A DNA stretch of 64,000 bases. Source: Mesoflavibacter sp037029465 (GTDB lineage: Bacteria; Bacteroidota; Bacteroidia; Flavobacteriales; Flavobacteriaceae). The notes under the pieces are model-generated. The model worked only from the letters and a program-made list of their open reading frames with translations. It was not told the DNA's origin and did no database searches. Below are positions 56,119 through 63,838 of the stretch, piece by piece. The position numbers and the translations under genes are program-made. The stretch lies in assembly GCF_037029465.1 (NCBI RefSeq), contig NZ_JAYMEM010000004.1, positions 25,420 to 89,419 of the forward strand, written 5' to 3'. How positions within the stretch are numbered: position 1 is the stretch's first letter; each line of letters begins with the position of its first letter.

Positions 56119-57966
56119 ATGAAAAAAAGTATTTTTTTCTTCGCTATAGCATTTGTTTTTTCTTGTAAAGAAGACGTTAAAAATCAAGAAGAAAGCAATT
56201 CAATTTCAACAGAAAAAGAAGTTGTAGAAAAATATTCAGAAACCTACATCAATCCACTAGATATAGACTACACTTATATGGTTTATAATTCTGCCAGAAA
56301 CCAATCCTATCGTTCTGGTGCAGATCCTGCTGTGATTGAGTTTAAAGGCGAATATTACATGTTCGTCACGCGTTCGTTTGGGTATTGGCATTCTACAGAT
56401 TTAGTCAACTGGAAATTCATTAAACCGCAACAATGGTTTTTTGAAGGTAGCAACGCACCAACAGCATTCAACTACAAAGATTCTTTAGTTTATTTTGCTG
56501 GTGATCCTGCTGGTTACGGAAGTATTTTATACACCGACGACCCTAAAAAAGGATTGTGGACACCAACCGCTTCCATTTCAAATAATATACAAGATTCAGA
56601 ATTATTTATTGACGATGATGGCAAGTCTTATCTCTATTGGGGAAGTTCTAACGTGCATCCCATTCGTGTAAAAATGTTGAATAAAGACGACCGTTTTTTA
56701 GAAACTGGCGTTAGAGAAGAATTGATAAATTTAGATGAAGAAAAGCACGGATGGGAACGTTTTGGCGAAAACAACTTTCATCCAACCTTAAAAGAAGGCT
56801 ATATGGAAGGTGCTTCGATGACCAAACACAATGGAAAATATTATCTACAATATGCCGCACCAGGAACACAGTTCAACGTATATGCAGATGGCGTTTACAT
56901 TGGCGATTCGCCACTTGGACCATTTACCTACATGAAAAATAATCCGATGAGTTTTAAACCTGGTGGATTTACAAATGGTGCTGGACACGGTATTACCGTT
57001 AAGCAAACCAACGGTCAATACTGGCATTTTGCGACAATGGCGTTAGCATCTAATGCGCAATGGGAACGTCGTTTATGCATGTTTCCAACTTATTTTGATG
57101 ATGATGGTTTAATGTACAGCAACACGTCTTACGGCGATTATCCGCGTTTTGGACCAAATCATCCAACAAAAGCTGGACAGCATAACGGTTGGATGCTGCT
57201 ATCCTACAAAGGAAATGTAACAGTATCATCTTCATTTCAACAAATCATGAAATTTACGTCTAATGATGATGAAGTTGAAGTAAAAGAAATCCAAACAGAA
57301 ACCAATACTGAAGGACAAATAATAGCAAACGTTTTAACTGATGAAAACCCAAAAACATTTTGGGTTGCCGAAGCTAATGACGATAAACAATGGATGACTA
57401 TTGAATTGTTAAATGAAGGAACCGTACACGCCATTCAACTAAATTATCACGATCACGACTCTGGAATTTACACACGTGTAGAAGGTTTAAAACATCAATT
57501 TACTATTGAAACTTCAGTAGATGGCAAAAACTGGAAAACCGTTGTAGATAGAAGTAAATCTGAGATTGACGCACCAAACGCTTATCTAGTTTTAGACAAA
57601 CCTGTAAAAGCAAAATACGTAAGATATAATAACATTAAAGTACCAGGAAATAACTTTGCAATGTCAGAAGTTAGAGTTTTCGGATTAGGTTTAGGGGAAG
57701 CACCAAGCAAAATTTCTAACTTTAAAATTAATCGTGAAGAAGATCGTAGAGATATTTCATTTTCTTGGGATAAAGTTGAAGGCGCGCAAGGTTATAACAT
57801 CCGTTGGGGAATAGCACCAGACAAACTATACCAATCTTGGCAAGTTTACGATACTAATTCTCATTTTATGCGCTGCTTAGATAGAGATACCCCATATTAT
57901 TTTACCATTGAAGCTTTTAATGAAAACGGAATTTCAGAACTTAGCGAAATACAACATATCGAATAA
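56119..57966 (+). CDS. GH43-like glycosidase with discoidin and Fn3 domains
   Basis: This 615-residue lipoprotein has lipobox FVFSC near residue 15. The five-bladed GH43 domain (about 45-330) has the general-base Asp69 in GADPAVIEFKGEYYMF, pKa Asp in DSELFIDDDGKSYLYWG and acid Glu in YMEGASMTKHNGKYYL. A discoidin/F5-8C (CBM32-like) domain follows (about 390-530; VLTDENPKTFWVAE). A C-terminal Fn3 module comes last (ISFSWDKVEGAQGYNIRWG). It probably removes arabinose, xylose or galactose side groups. Linkage is unknown. It starts 2 bp after the sulfatase stop. Confidence 0.88.
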   Translation: MKKSIFFFAIAFVFSCKEDVKNQEESNSISTEKEVVEKYSETYINPLDIDYTYMVYNSARNQSYRSGADPAVIEFKGEYYMFVTRSFGYWHSTDLVNWKFIKPQQWFFEGSNAPTAFNYKDSLVYFAGDPAGYGSILYTDDPKKGLWTPTASISNNIQDSELFIDDDGKSYLYWGSSNVHPIRVKMLNKDDRFLETGVREELINLDEEKHGWERFGENNFHPTLKEGYMEGASMTKHNGKYYLQYAAPGTQFNVYADGVYIGDSPLGPFTYMKNNPMSFKPGGFTNGAGHGITVKQTNGQYWHFATMALASNAQWERRLCMFPTYFDDDGLMYSNTSYGDYPRFGPNHPTKAGQHNGWMLLSYKGNVTVSSSFQQIMKFTSNDDEVEVKEIQTETNTEGQIIANVLTDENPKTFWVAEANDDKQWMTIELLNEGTVHAIQLNYHDHDSGIYTRVEGLKHQFTIETSVDGKNWKTVVDRSKSEIDAPNAYLVLDKPVKAKYVRYNNIKVPGNNFAMSEVRVFGLGLGEAPSKISNFKINREEDRRDISFSWDKVEGAQGYNIRWGIAPDKLYQSWQVYDTNSHFMRCLDRDTPYYFTIEAFNENGISELSEIQHIE

Positions 57967-57967
57967 A

Positions 57968-58807
57968 ATGAAATATCTTTTTCTAATCCTATTTTCAATT
58001 TCAACATTAAGTCTTGCTCAAGATTACACTGCAATGACTTATAATATTAAATTGGATTATCCAAAAGAAGGCGAAAACAGTTGGCAAAACCGAAAGCCTT
58101 TTTTTATTAATCAAATTAAGTTTTACGAGCCAGATGTTTTAGGTGTACAAGAAGCTATGCCTAATCAAATGAAAGATATGGATAGTCTGTTGACCGATTA
58201 TAGTTTTGTTGGTGTTGGTCGAGATGACGGAAAAAATGAAGGCGAGTTTTCTGCAATTTTTTATAAAAAGAAGGAGTTAAAAGTGCTTCAATCTTCAACA
58301 TTTTGGCTATCAGAAACTCCTGAGAAAGTAAGTATGGGTTGGGATGCTGTTTGTAATCGAGTTTGTACCTATGCTTTATTTCAACATAAAAAAACAAAAG
58401 AAACGTTTTGGGTCTTTAATACGCATTTTGATCATGTAGGTGAAGTAGCTAGGCAACAAAGTGCTGCCTTAATTCTTGAGAAGATAAAAACATTAAACAC
58501 AAAAAATTATCCAGTTTTACTAATGGGTGATTTTAATTTAGAACCAGAAAGTAACCCAATAAAAACTATCACTTCTACTTTAGAAGATAGTAAAAATATT
58601 GCCAAGTTAACATTTGGTCCAAAAGGTACTTTTAATGGGTTTAATTTTGATAAAACTGTTAAAAGAAGGATAGATTATATTTTTGTTTCAAAATGGGCTA
58701 TTTTAGTAAAAAAATATGCTGTTTTAAGTGATAATTGGGATTTAAAATATCCTTCGGATCATTTACCTGTTTTTATTTCTTTCAATTTTTCAAAAAAAGA
58801 TAAATAA
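57968..58807 (+). CDS. Secreted endonuclease/exonuclease/phosphatase-family protein
   Basis: This 279-residue EEP-fold protein has a signal peptide MKYLFLILFSISTLSLAQ. Motifs are TYNIKLDYP, GVQEAMPNQ, NTHFDHVGEVARQQS, LMGDFNLEPES, RRIDYIFVSK and YPSDHLPVF, the complete catalytic set. The start is set by the signal peptide 1 bp after the GH43 stop. Secreted EEP proteins are frequent PUL passengers and may hydrolyse phospho- or other esters. Role in glycan use unproven. Confidence 0.88.
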   Translation: MKYLFLILFSISTLSLAQDYTAMTYNIKLDYPKEGENSWQNRKPFFINQIKFYEPDVLGVQEAMPNQMKDMDSLLTDYSFVGVGRDDGKNEGEFSAIFYKKKELKVLQSSTFWLSETPEKVSMGWDAVCNRVCTYALFQHKKTKETFWVFNTHFDHVGEVARQQSAALILEKIKTLNTKNYPVLLMGDFNLEPESNPIKTITSTLEDSKNIAKLTFGPKGTFNGFNFDKTVKRRIDYIFVSKWAILVKKYAVLSDNWDLKYPSDHLPVFISFNFSKKDK

Positions 58808-58877
58808 AAGAAATAGAGATAATTAAGATAATCAGTATTCTTTTTAATGACCTTAATTGGACTTTATTAGACTGATT

Positions 58878-58893
58878 TTAAAACATGTTTTAA
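58878..58893. promoter_or_regulatory. 16-bp palindrome upstream of the sugar transporter
   Basis: TTAAAACATGTTTTAA is a perfect palindrome in the 145-bp intergenic region, 59 bp before the transporter ATG. A dimeric regulator site is plausible. It is A/T-rich, so chance is not excluded. Confidence 0.45.
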
Positions 58894-58952
58894 GTTTTTT
58901 AACTTACATTTAGATTCTTAAAAAGACACTAACTAAATACTATAAATTAAAA

Positions 58953-60332
58953 ATGAACAAAAAAGTTTTCTTACTGTTAATTACCATAGTTTCTGCTTTA
59001 GGTGGACTACTTTTTGGTTATGACACCGGAGTTATTAATGGCGCACAGTTTTACTTAAGTAAATATTTTGAATTAGACGCAGCTATGAAAGGTTGGGTTG
59101 TAAGTAGTGCGCTTTGGGCTTGTCTTGTTGGAGCAATTGTAGCTGGTCCTTTAAGTATAAAATTAGGTAGAAAAAACTCATTAATTATTTCTGCTATACT
59201 ATTTACTATTTCTGCATGGGGATCAGGATTACCAGATATGCTACCGCAAACCATTAACGTATTAGTAATCTTTAGATTTATTGGAGGATTAGGTATTGGT
59301 ATTGCATCTATGAATGCGCCTATGTACATTGCAGAGATTGCACCAAGTAACATTAGAGGAAAAATGGTTAGTTACTATCAATTAGCTATTGTTGTTGGAT
59401 TTTTCGTTGTGTTTTTAGCAACTTATTTTATTGGAAATAATTTAACTGAAGCAGAGAATATAGACTTTGGTTGGAGACGAATGTTTTGGTCAGAATTAAT
59501 CCCAAGTGGTTTATTTTTAATCCTATTATTCTTTGTGCCTAAAAGTCCGCGTTGGTTAGCTTTAAGAGGTGATGATAGCTCTGCTTTACAAATTTTAAGT
59601 AAGATACATGGTGTAGAACAAGCTCAAAAGGAAATTGTTGAAATTAAAAACTCTTTTGACACTAAAGAAAGTAAAGTAAAAGTTAACTACTTTTCTAAAG
59701 CTATTTTAGTAATAATTATCATAGGTACTGCGCTTTCTGTATTACAACAATTTACAGGTATAAACGCTGTATTATACTATGGTGCAGATATTTTTGAAAA
59801 AGCTTTAGGCTTTGGTAAAGAAGACGTATTAGCACAACAAATATTATTAGCTTTTGTAAACCTTGTATTTACATTTGTTGCTATGTTTACCGTAGATAAA
59901 TTTGGTAGAAAACCTTTACTATATATTGGTTCTATTGGTATGATATTAGGATTTTTACTATTAGGTGTTTCTCTTCAACAAAACGCAGTAGGATTTATAT
60001 CTTTATTAGGTGTTTTAATTTTTATTGGTTCTTTTGCTATGTCTATGGGACCAGTAGTTTGGGTTATTCTTTCTGAAATGTTCCCTAATAAAATACGTAG
60101 TGTAGCTATGTCTGTAGCAGTTGCAGCACAATGGGCTGCAAATGGATTGGTATCTCAAACTTTTCCAATGGTGATGGAAAGTGAAGCTAATAATAGCGCT
60201 CCTTGGAATGGGTCAATGCCATACTTTATATTTATCGCTTTTATCTTAGTGATTATATTTTTAACTTATAAATTTATCCCAGAAACTAAAGGAAAATCTT
60301 TAGAAGAGATTGAAGGATTCTGGAAAGAATAA
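58953..60332 (+). CDS. Sugar-porter MFS transporter
   Basis: This 459-residue, 12-helix inner-membrane protein of the sugar-porter family has GGLLFGYDTGVINGA at the start, the loop 2-3 motif GRKNSL, PMYIAEIAPSNIRGKMVS, PKSPRWLA, DKFGRKPLL and PETKGKSLEEIE at the end. It is closest to XylE/GlcP-type symporters of hexose or pentose. As the last gene of the PUL it would take up the monosaccharide released by GH3 (and GH43). Confidence 0.93.
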   Translation: MNKKVFLLLITIVSALGGLLFGYDTGVINGAQFYLSKYFELDAAMKGWVVSSALWACLVGAIVAGPLSIKLGRKNSLIISAILFTISAWGSGLPDMLPQTINVLVIFRFIGGLGIGIASMNAPMYIAEIAPSNIRGKMVSYYQLAIVVGFFVVFLATYFIGNNLTEAENIDFGWRRMFWSELIPSGLFLILLFFVPKSPRWLALRGDDSSALQILSKIHGVEQAQKEIVEIKNSFDTKESKVKVNYFSKAILVIIIIGTALSVLQQFTGINAVLYYGADIFEKALGFGKEDVLAQQILLAFVNLVFTFVAMFTVDKFGRKPLLYIGSIGMILGFLLLGVSLQQNAVGFISLLGVLIFIGSFAMSMGPVVWVILSEMFPNKIRSVAMSVAVAAQWAANGLVSQTFPMVMESEANNSAPWNGSMPYFIFIAFILVIIFLTYKFIPETKGKSLEEIEGFWKE

Positions 60333-60338
60333 TAACAA

Positions 60339-60370
60339 TAAAAAAGGCTCACTTAAAGCGAGCCTTTTTT
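60339..60370. terminator. Bidirectional terminator between transporter and ssb
   Basis: AAAAAAGGCTC and GAGCCTTTTTT pair around an 9-nt loop between convergent genes, with A- and T-runs on either side. Confidence 0.9.
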
Positions 60371-60391
60371 ATTTAATTTGATATCTAAAGC

Positions 60392-60724
60392 TTATTTACT
60401 AAGCATCAATAATTCGTTACAAACTACTTCTGTAACATAACGTTTATTGCCATCTTTATCTTCCCAAACACGATTGGTTAATTTACCTTCTATAGCAATT
60501 TCTTGACCTTTAGTAACGTATTCTTCAACTACTTTTACTAAACCGTTTTTAACAACTATATTGTGCCAATACGTACGTTCTACTTTGTTGCCATTTTTGT
60601 CTTTGTAGCTGTCGTCTGTTGCTAGACTAAATTTAGCCATTTTGTTTCCGTCGTTAAAGGTTACAATTTCTGGATCTTGTCCTAATCTACCAATCAACTG
60701 TACTTTGTTTTTTAATGCGTTCAT
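60392..60724 (-). CDS. ssb: Short single-stranded DNA-binding protein
   Basis: This 110-residue SSB has a single OB-fold: MNALKNKVQLIGRLGQDPEI, FSLATDDSYKDKNGNKVERTYWHNIV and GKLTNRVWEDKDGNKRYVTEVV. It ends right after the OB-fold and lacks the glycine/proline-rich tail and acidic DDDIPF-type tip of housekeeping SSBs. It is thus a paralogue or accessory SSB that probably does not recruit replication partners through the tail. A near -7 box (CATCTTTG, minus strand) lies about 60 bp upstream. Confidence 0.93.
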   Translation of the reverse strand: MNALKNKVQLIGRLGQDPEIVTFNDGNKMAKFSLATDDSYKDKNGNKVERTYWHNIVVKNGLVKVVEEYVTKGQEIAIEGKLTNRVWEDKDGNKRYVTEVVCNELLMLSK

Positions 60725-61070
60725 AATTTTAATTTTTAATGTTAAACAGTTAATACTATCGAGTTCTAATGTTTCGACGTTGCAAAGATGAGACAGCTTG
60801 TGAATTTTATTCGGTTGTTACCTGTTTAATGTCGAATGTAATCGTTTGTTGTCGTTTGTAAATGTTTTTTGTTTGAAATAAAAGGGGAACTATATACAAG
60901 TTTACACTAAAAAGTAAAGTTTGATTTCGCACTTGTGAAATGTGCTTTTTTTGAAGTATGTAAGTTGTTTAATTTACGTTTACCAATTCCACTAATTCAG
61001 AATATCGAACATTAAGCATCTTGCCGACTAATAATAGTCAAATTAAATTCTTACTTGTTTATGAACGTAT
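60725..61070. other. Intergenic region between ssb and the RhuM/transposase unit
   Basis: No coding frame is apparent. The part near ssb has T/G-rich short repeats (TCGTTTGTTGTCGTTTG near 60842). TTACACTAAA sits at 60902-60911, also found near the transposase promoter. A weak GCAC/GTGC hairpin followed by T7 lies near 60929-60952. CATTAAGCATCT at 61010-61021 recurs at 63288-63299. One boundary of the mobile element probably lies here. Confidence 0.5.
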
Positions 61071-61109
61071 TTAAACGCTACTAATTCTACTAACATTAAT
61101 AGCGTTTAA
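61071..61109 (-). terminator. Hairpin after the RhuM gene
   Basis: TTAAACGCTA (61071-61080) and TAGCGTTTAA (61100-61109) form a perfect 10-bp stem with a 19-nt loop. It starts 4 bp beyond the RhuM-family stop. On the minus strand the trailing T-run is short, so termination is likely but not certain. Confidence 0.55.
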
Positions 61110-61112
61110 TTA

Positions 61113-62225
61113 TTATTCGTCATCTTTAGGGTTATAATTTAATCCCTTTTTAAGCTTTTTATTAAAATCTGATAATTCCTCTTTTTTTGGAGGTAATGGA
61201 GGTGGAGGTAATTCACCTTTTTTAACACCTTCAACCATTTTATCAAAATCAGATTTAAACTCCTTATCTTGTATAGGTCTAAATTTTTCATATTCCTTTT
61301 CAGCAAATTTTTTAGCTACATTAGACCTTATTTTACCAGCGTCTTTTAATATGTCATACTCGTTAAATATTAAAAAAGCATCTAATTTATTAACCCAATC
61401 ACTCATATTCATCAACCTTCCTTTACTCGCTTGGTTTTCAGCATAATCTAAATACATTGTCACTATTCTATTTAGCTCTGATATTTCTTCATGTGACAAG
61501 TAGTTTTTAGCAACACTAACATCTGATTTTAAAATCTTACCTCCTTTTTTTTCATTTTTCCAACTTGTTAAACCCATGTTAGGTTTCTTAGAATTAGCTC
61601 TTAATTTTATTATTTCTGGAGCAGTATGTTGGGTTATAGCATACTCAAGTTTATTTTGAACAGTAGCAAAAAAAGTTTGAGTTATTGTAGCTTTTGGATC
61701 ATAATCAACAGAAGTTGCATAAATATCAGTGATTTTTTGATAAAACCTTCTTTCAGAAGCACGTATTTCTCTTATACGTTCTATTAATTCATCAAAATAA
61801 TCTTTATCAAATAAATTTTTACCTTGCTTTAATCTGTCATCATCTAAGGCAAAACCTTTTATCAAATATTCTTTAAGTACATTGGTTGCCCATATTCTAA
61901 ATTTAGTAGCAGAAGGTGAATTAACTCTATAACCTACAGATATAATCATATCTAAGTTATAAAAATCTAATTCTCTATTTACATTTCGGGTTCCCTCTTT
62001 TCGAACTACTCGAATTTTTCGAGTAGTTGAACTCTTAGCCAATTCACCATCTGAATAAACATTACTAACATGATAGTTTATAGTATTTTCTTCAACTCCA
62101 AAAATTTCACTCATAGAACCTTGAGTTGCCCAAACAGTATCTTCATCTAATATGACTTGAATGTTTGTAGTTCCATTATCGGATGTATAAAACAGAAAAT
62201 TATGTTGATTATCAATATTATCCAT
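61113..62225 (-). CDS. RhuM-family protein, passenger of the IS1595 unit
   Basis: This 370-residue protein matches the virulence RhuM family: LDEDTVWATQGSMSEIFGV near residue 28, NRELDFYNLDMIISVGYRVNS (about 85-105), RIWATNVLKEYLIKGFALDD, then IREIRASERRFYQKITDIYATSVDYDP. The C-terminal end has a Pro run (PPPPLPP near 340) and a Lys-rich tail. The molecular function is not established. The start ATG overlaps the transposase stop by 8 nt (ATGGATAA), so translation is coupled. The gene is full length. A cargo role in the transposon or in selfish maintenance is inferred. Confidence 0.9.
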   Translation of the reverse strand: MDNIDNQHNFLFYTSDNGTTNIQVILDEDTVWATQGSMSEIFGVEENTINYHVSNVYSDGELAKSSTTRKIRVVRKEGTRNVNRELDFYNLDMIISVGYRVNSPSATKFRIWATNVLKEYLIKGFALDDDRLKQGKNLFDKDYFDELIERIREIRASERRFYQKITDIYATSVDYDPKATITQTFFATVQNKLEYAITQHTAPEIIKLRANSKKPNMGLTSWKNEKKGGKILKSDVSVAKNYLSHEEISELNRIVTMYLDYAENQASKGRLMNMSDWVNKLDAFLIFNEYDILKDAGKIRSNVAKKFAEKEYEKFRPIQDKEFKSDFDKMVEGVKKGELPPPPLPPKKEELSDFNKKLKKGLNYNPKDDE

Positions 62226-63144
62226 TAATTAAAGCCTTATAAGTTATTCTATTTTCTATGTTATTCAAAAGTAAATTAAATCTTTGACTTTCAGTAGCGT
62301 GACGTGAATTATATCTAAACACAAATTCATCTACATAAAATTGTAAGTGCTTTTTTGATGTAAAATGATAAATACCATAAATACCACGCTTTAATAAAGC
62401 CCAAAAGCTTTCTATTGTGTTTGTAGATACTCTACCTCTTACATACTCATTACCACTATGCATTACTGTTTTATGGTCGTAAACACGCTCTAATTTATTA
62501 TAAGACCTTAATTCGTCAGTGTAAATAGTTGAGCCAAAAGAAATATTATTAACTATTGGAGGTAATAAAGATAATTCAGTTGAGTTTTCAACGTGCATCG
62601 CTCTTACTTCGCCATTTCTTTCAACCATACCTAAAACAGTTGATTTTTTATAGTGTTCTTTTGTTTCTTCGCTTTTATCTGCTCTTATTTTTGAACTTCT
62701 ATTTGTAGATTTACCACCTACGTAAGTTTCGTCTATTTCAACTTCACCTTGTAATTTATCATTATCATCTTCATTTAATCCGAAACAATTTCTAATTCTT
62801 TGTAACATAAACCAAGCGCTTTTTTGAGTGATCCCTAAATCACGCCCTAATTGTAAAGAAGAAATCCCTTTTTTGTGTGAAGTAACTAACCAAATAGCCA
62901 TAAACCATTTTTGTAAATCCATTTTAGTATTATCAAAAATAGTATTGGTCTTAACGTTAAAATATTTACCTGTGTTTTTACACTTGTATTTATTCCCTTT
63001 GCAGTCATATACTTTAGAAGTAGCATCAAAAGGGCTTACAACTTCACCATCCCAACGTAATAACTCTAAATGGTCAATACAAGATTGCTCTGTTGGAAAA
63101 GCTTTTATTAAGTCGATTATTGATTTTACTTCCTTGTTAAACAT
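62218..63144 (-). CDS. IS1595-family (ISXO2-like) DDE transposase
   Basis: This 308-residue protein has the N-terminal ISXO2 zinc-ribbon region (CKGNKYKCKNTGKYFNVKTNTIF) and helical LQKWFMAIWLVTSHKKGISSLQLGRDLG. The catalytic domain starts VEIDETYVGGK (first Asp), has IYTDELRSYNKL (second Asp), then HKTVMHSGNEYVRG and the NTIESFWALLKRG segment giving the final acidic/Asn residue. The frame is intact. Terminal inverted repeats and the 8-bp target duplication usual for the family could not be located with confidence. Confidence 0.93.
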   Translation of the reverse strand: MFNKEVKSIIDLIKAFPTEQSCIDHLELLRWDGEVVSPFDATSKVYDCKGNKYKCKNTGKYFNVKTNTIFDNTKMDLQKWFMAIWLVTSHKKGISSLQLGRDLGITQKSAWFMLQRIRNCFGLNEDDNDKLQGEVEIDETYVGGKSTNRSSKIRADKSEETKEHYKKSTVLGMVERNGEVRAMHVENSTELSLLPPIVNNISFGSTIYTDELRSYNKLERVYDHKTVMHSGNEYVRGRVSTNTIESFWALLKRGIYGIYHFTSKKHLQFYVDEFVFRYNSRHATESQRFNLLLNNIENRITYKALING

Positions 63145-63164
63145 AACTATATTATTTGATATAA

Positions 63165-63195
63165 CAAATATAGTAGTTATTTACACTAAAAACAA
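63165..63195 (-). promoter_or_regulatory. Promoter of the transposase/RhuM unit
   Basis: On the minus strand TTG at 63195-63193 and TATATTTG at 63172-63165 are 20 bp apart, a full consensus match. The transposase ATG is 20 bp downstream. Confidence 0.75.
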
Positions 63196-63210
63196 ATTAT
63201 TCGGTGTAAA
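63180..63210. repeat. TTTACAC/GTGTAAA inverted repeat over the transposase promoter
   Basis: TTTACAC (63180-63186) and GTGTAAA (63204-63210) are perfect inverted 7-mers. They flank the -33 element of the transposase promoter, so they could be a transposase or repressor binding site. TTTACACTAAAAA here also occurs at 60901-60913, and TTTAGTGTAA at 63326-63335. Confidence 0.55.
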
Positions 63211-63372
63211 AATATTCTAAAAAATTTTTTTTATACCAGAAAACATATATCTTGATTCGTTTTGTTAATAAAAATGTTAAAAAGAAGCATTAAGCATCTA
63301 AAAGAATATTAAAGAATTATACTAATTTAGTGTAAGGCTATTAAACATAAGTATAATTAAAAATATTTGGCG
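63211..63372. other. AT-rich intergenic region before the ribbon-helix-helix gene
   Basis: No coding frame is seen. It contains a poly-A/T hairpin-like stretch (AAAAAATTTTTTTT region near 63219-63231), CATTAAGCATCT at 63288-63299 and TTTAGTGTAA at 63326-63335. The right boundary of the IS1595-type element probably falls here or further right. Confidence 0.45.
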
Positions 63373-63519
63373 ATGAAACAAACAGATTTAACACCTAAGA
63401 CAATTCGTTTAAATCCAAGTTTATTGAGTAAAATTGAAGAATTGTCAAAAATTGAAAATAGAAATTTTAACAATATGGTAGAAACATTATTGTTAAGAGC
63501 AACAGGTTCTTTGAAATAA
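63373..63519 (+). CDS. 48-residue ribbon-helix-helix DNA-binding protein
   Basis: The frame from ATG 63373 to TAA 63519 encodes 48 residues with an Arc/CopG-like ribbon-helix-helix plan. A beta strand with alternating residues (KTIRLNPSL) is followed by helix 1 (LLSKIEELSKIENR), the turn NFNNMV, and helix 2 (ETLLLRAT). It is too small for anything beyond a dimeric DNA binder. The stop is 27 bp before the start of the structured RNA, and the RNA's candidate -33 element overlaps the end of this gene. The protein could thus repress that promoter, as antitoxin- or plasmid-copy-type RHH proteins do. Confidence 0.75.
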   Translation: MKQTDLTPKTIRLNPSLLSKIEELSKIENRNFNNMVETLLLRATGSLK

Positions 63520-63542
63520 TATAAAGATTTTTTATATCTTTG
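63511..63542 (+). promoter_or_regulatory. Promoter of the structured RNA
   Basis: TATCTTTG at 63535-63542 is a full -7 match. A TTG at 63511-63513, overlapping the end of the ribbon-helix-helix gene, is 21 bp upstream. Transcription should start near 63547, exactly at the first base of the RNA closing stem. Confidence 0.65.
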
Positions 63543-63546
63543 TATT

Positions 63547-63838
63547 GTCTAAAATACGACGTATAGTCGAATTAAATTGTAAAATGAGTAACTAACAGAG
63601 TTGAACAAGATTTAAAAAAATACTAATCAATAGATTTAAAACTTTTAGTTTCTTCTATTCATGTTATTATTATTTGGAGAAAAAACAACTCATTTAACAA
63701 AACAAAGCCCTGTCACCGTAACAGGGCTTTTAATTACCACATATTGTGGTAGTGCCAGATGATTGGTGCTGACCTTTGCAATCTAAAGGTTTAACATAAG
63801 TCAGTCATTAATTCGACGTGCTATGACGTATTTTAGAC
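63547..63838 (+). ncRNA. Highly structured RNA with long closing stem
   Basis: GTCTAAAATACG (63547-63558) pairs with CGTATTTTAGAC (63827-63838), and GTCGAATTAA (63566-63575) pairs with TTAATTCGAC (63808-63817). Together they make 22 bp of closing helix with an internal loop. Inside are AAATGAGT/ACTCATTT (63582, 63688), a strong AAAGCCCTGT/ACAGGGCTTT hairpin (63704-63730), ACCACA/TGTGGT (63736-63750), AGTGCCA/TGGTGCT with G-U pairs (63751-63770) and ACCTTT/AAAGGT (63772-63790). The sequence matches no RNA family I can name. It may be a long regulatory leader of the small protein gene or an independent RNA. Confidence 0.65.

Noticed and set aside
62828..63220. 130-codon frame on the plus strand opposite the transposase
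   Set aside because: It is antisense to a clear IS1595 transposase, and the composition is a mirror of that gene.
63661..63762. 33-codon frame starting MLLLFGEKTT
   Set aside because: It runs straight through two strong RNA hairpins, and its residues are dictated by those stems. It is more likely a by-product of the RNA.
63547..63838. Retron-like a1/a2 inverted repeats around a structured RNA
   Set aside because: The 12-bp end pairing resembles retron ncRNAs, but no reverse transcriptase is in the window and the transcript ends at a strong terminator. The next gene lies beyond the edge, so a retron cannot be fully excluded but is not supported.
63547..63838. Invertible DNA switch bounded by inverted repeats
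   Set aside because: The inverted arms are interrupted by unequal internal loops. The promoter lies outside them, the strand-specific hairpins fit RNA folding better, and no recombinase gene is nearby.
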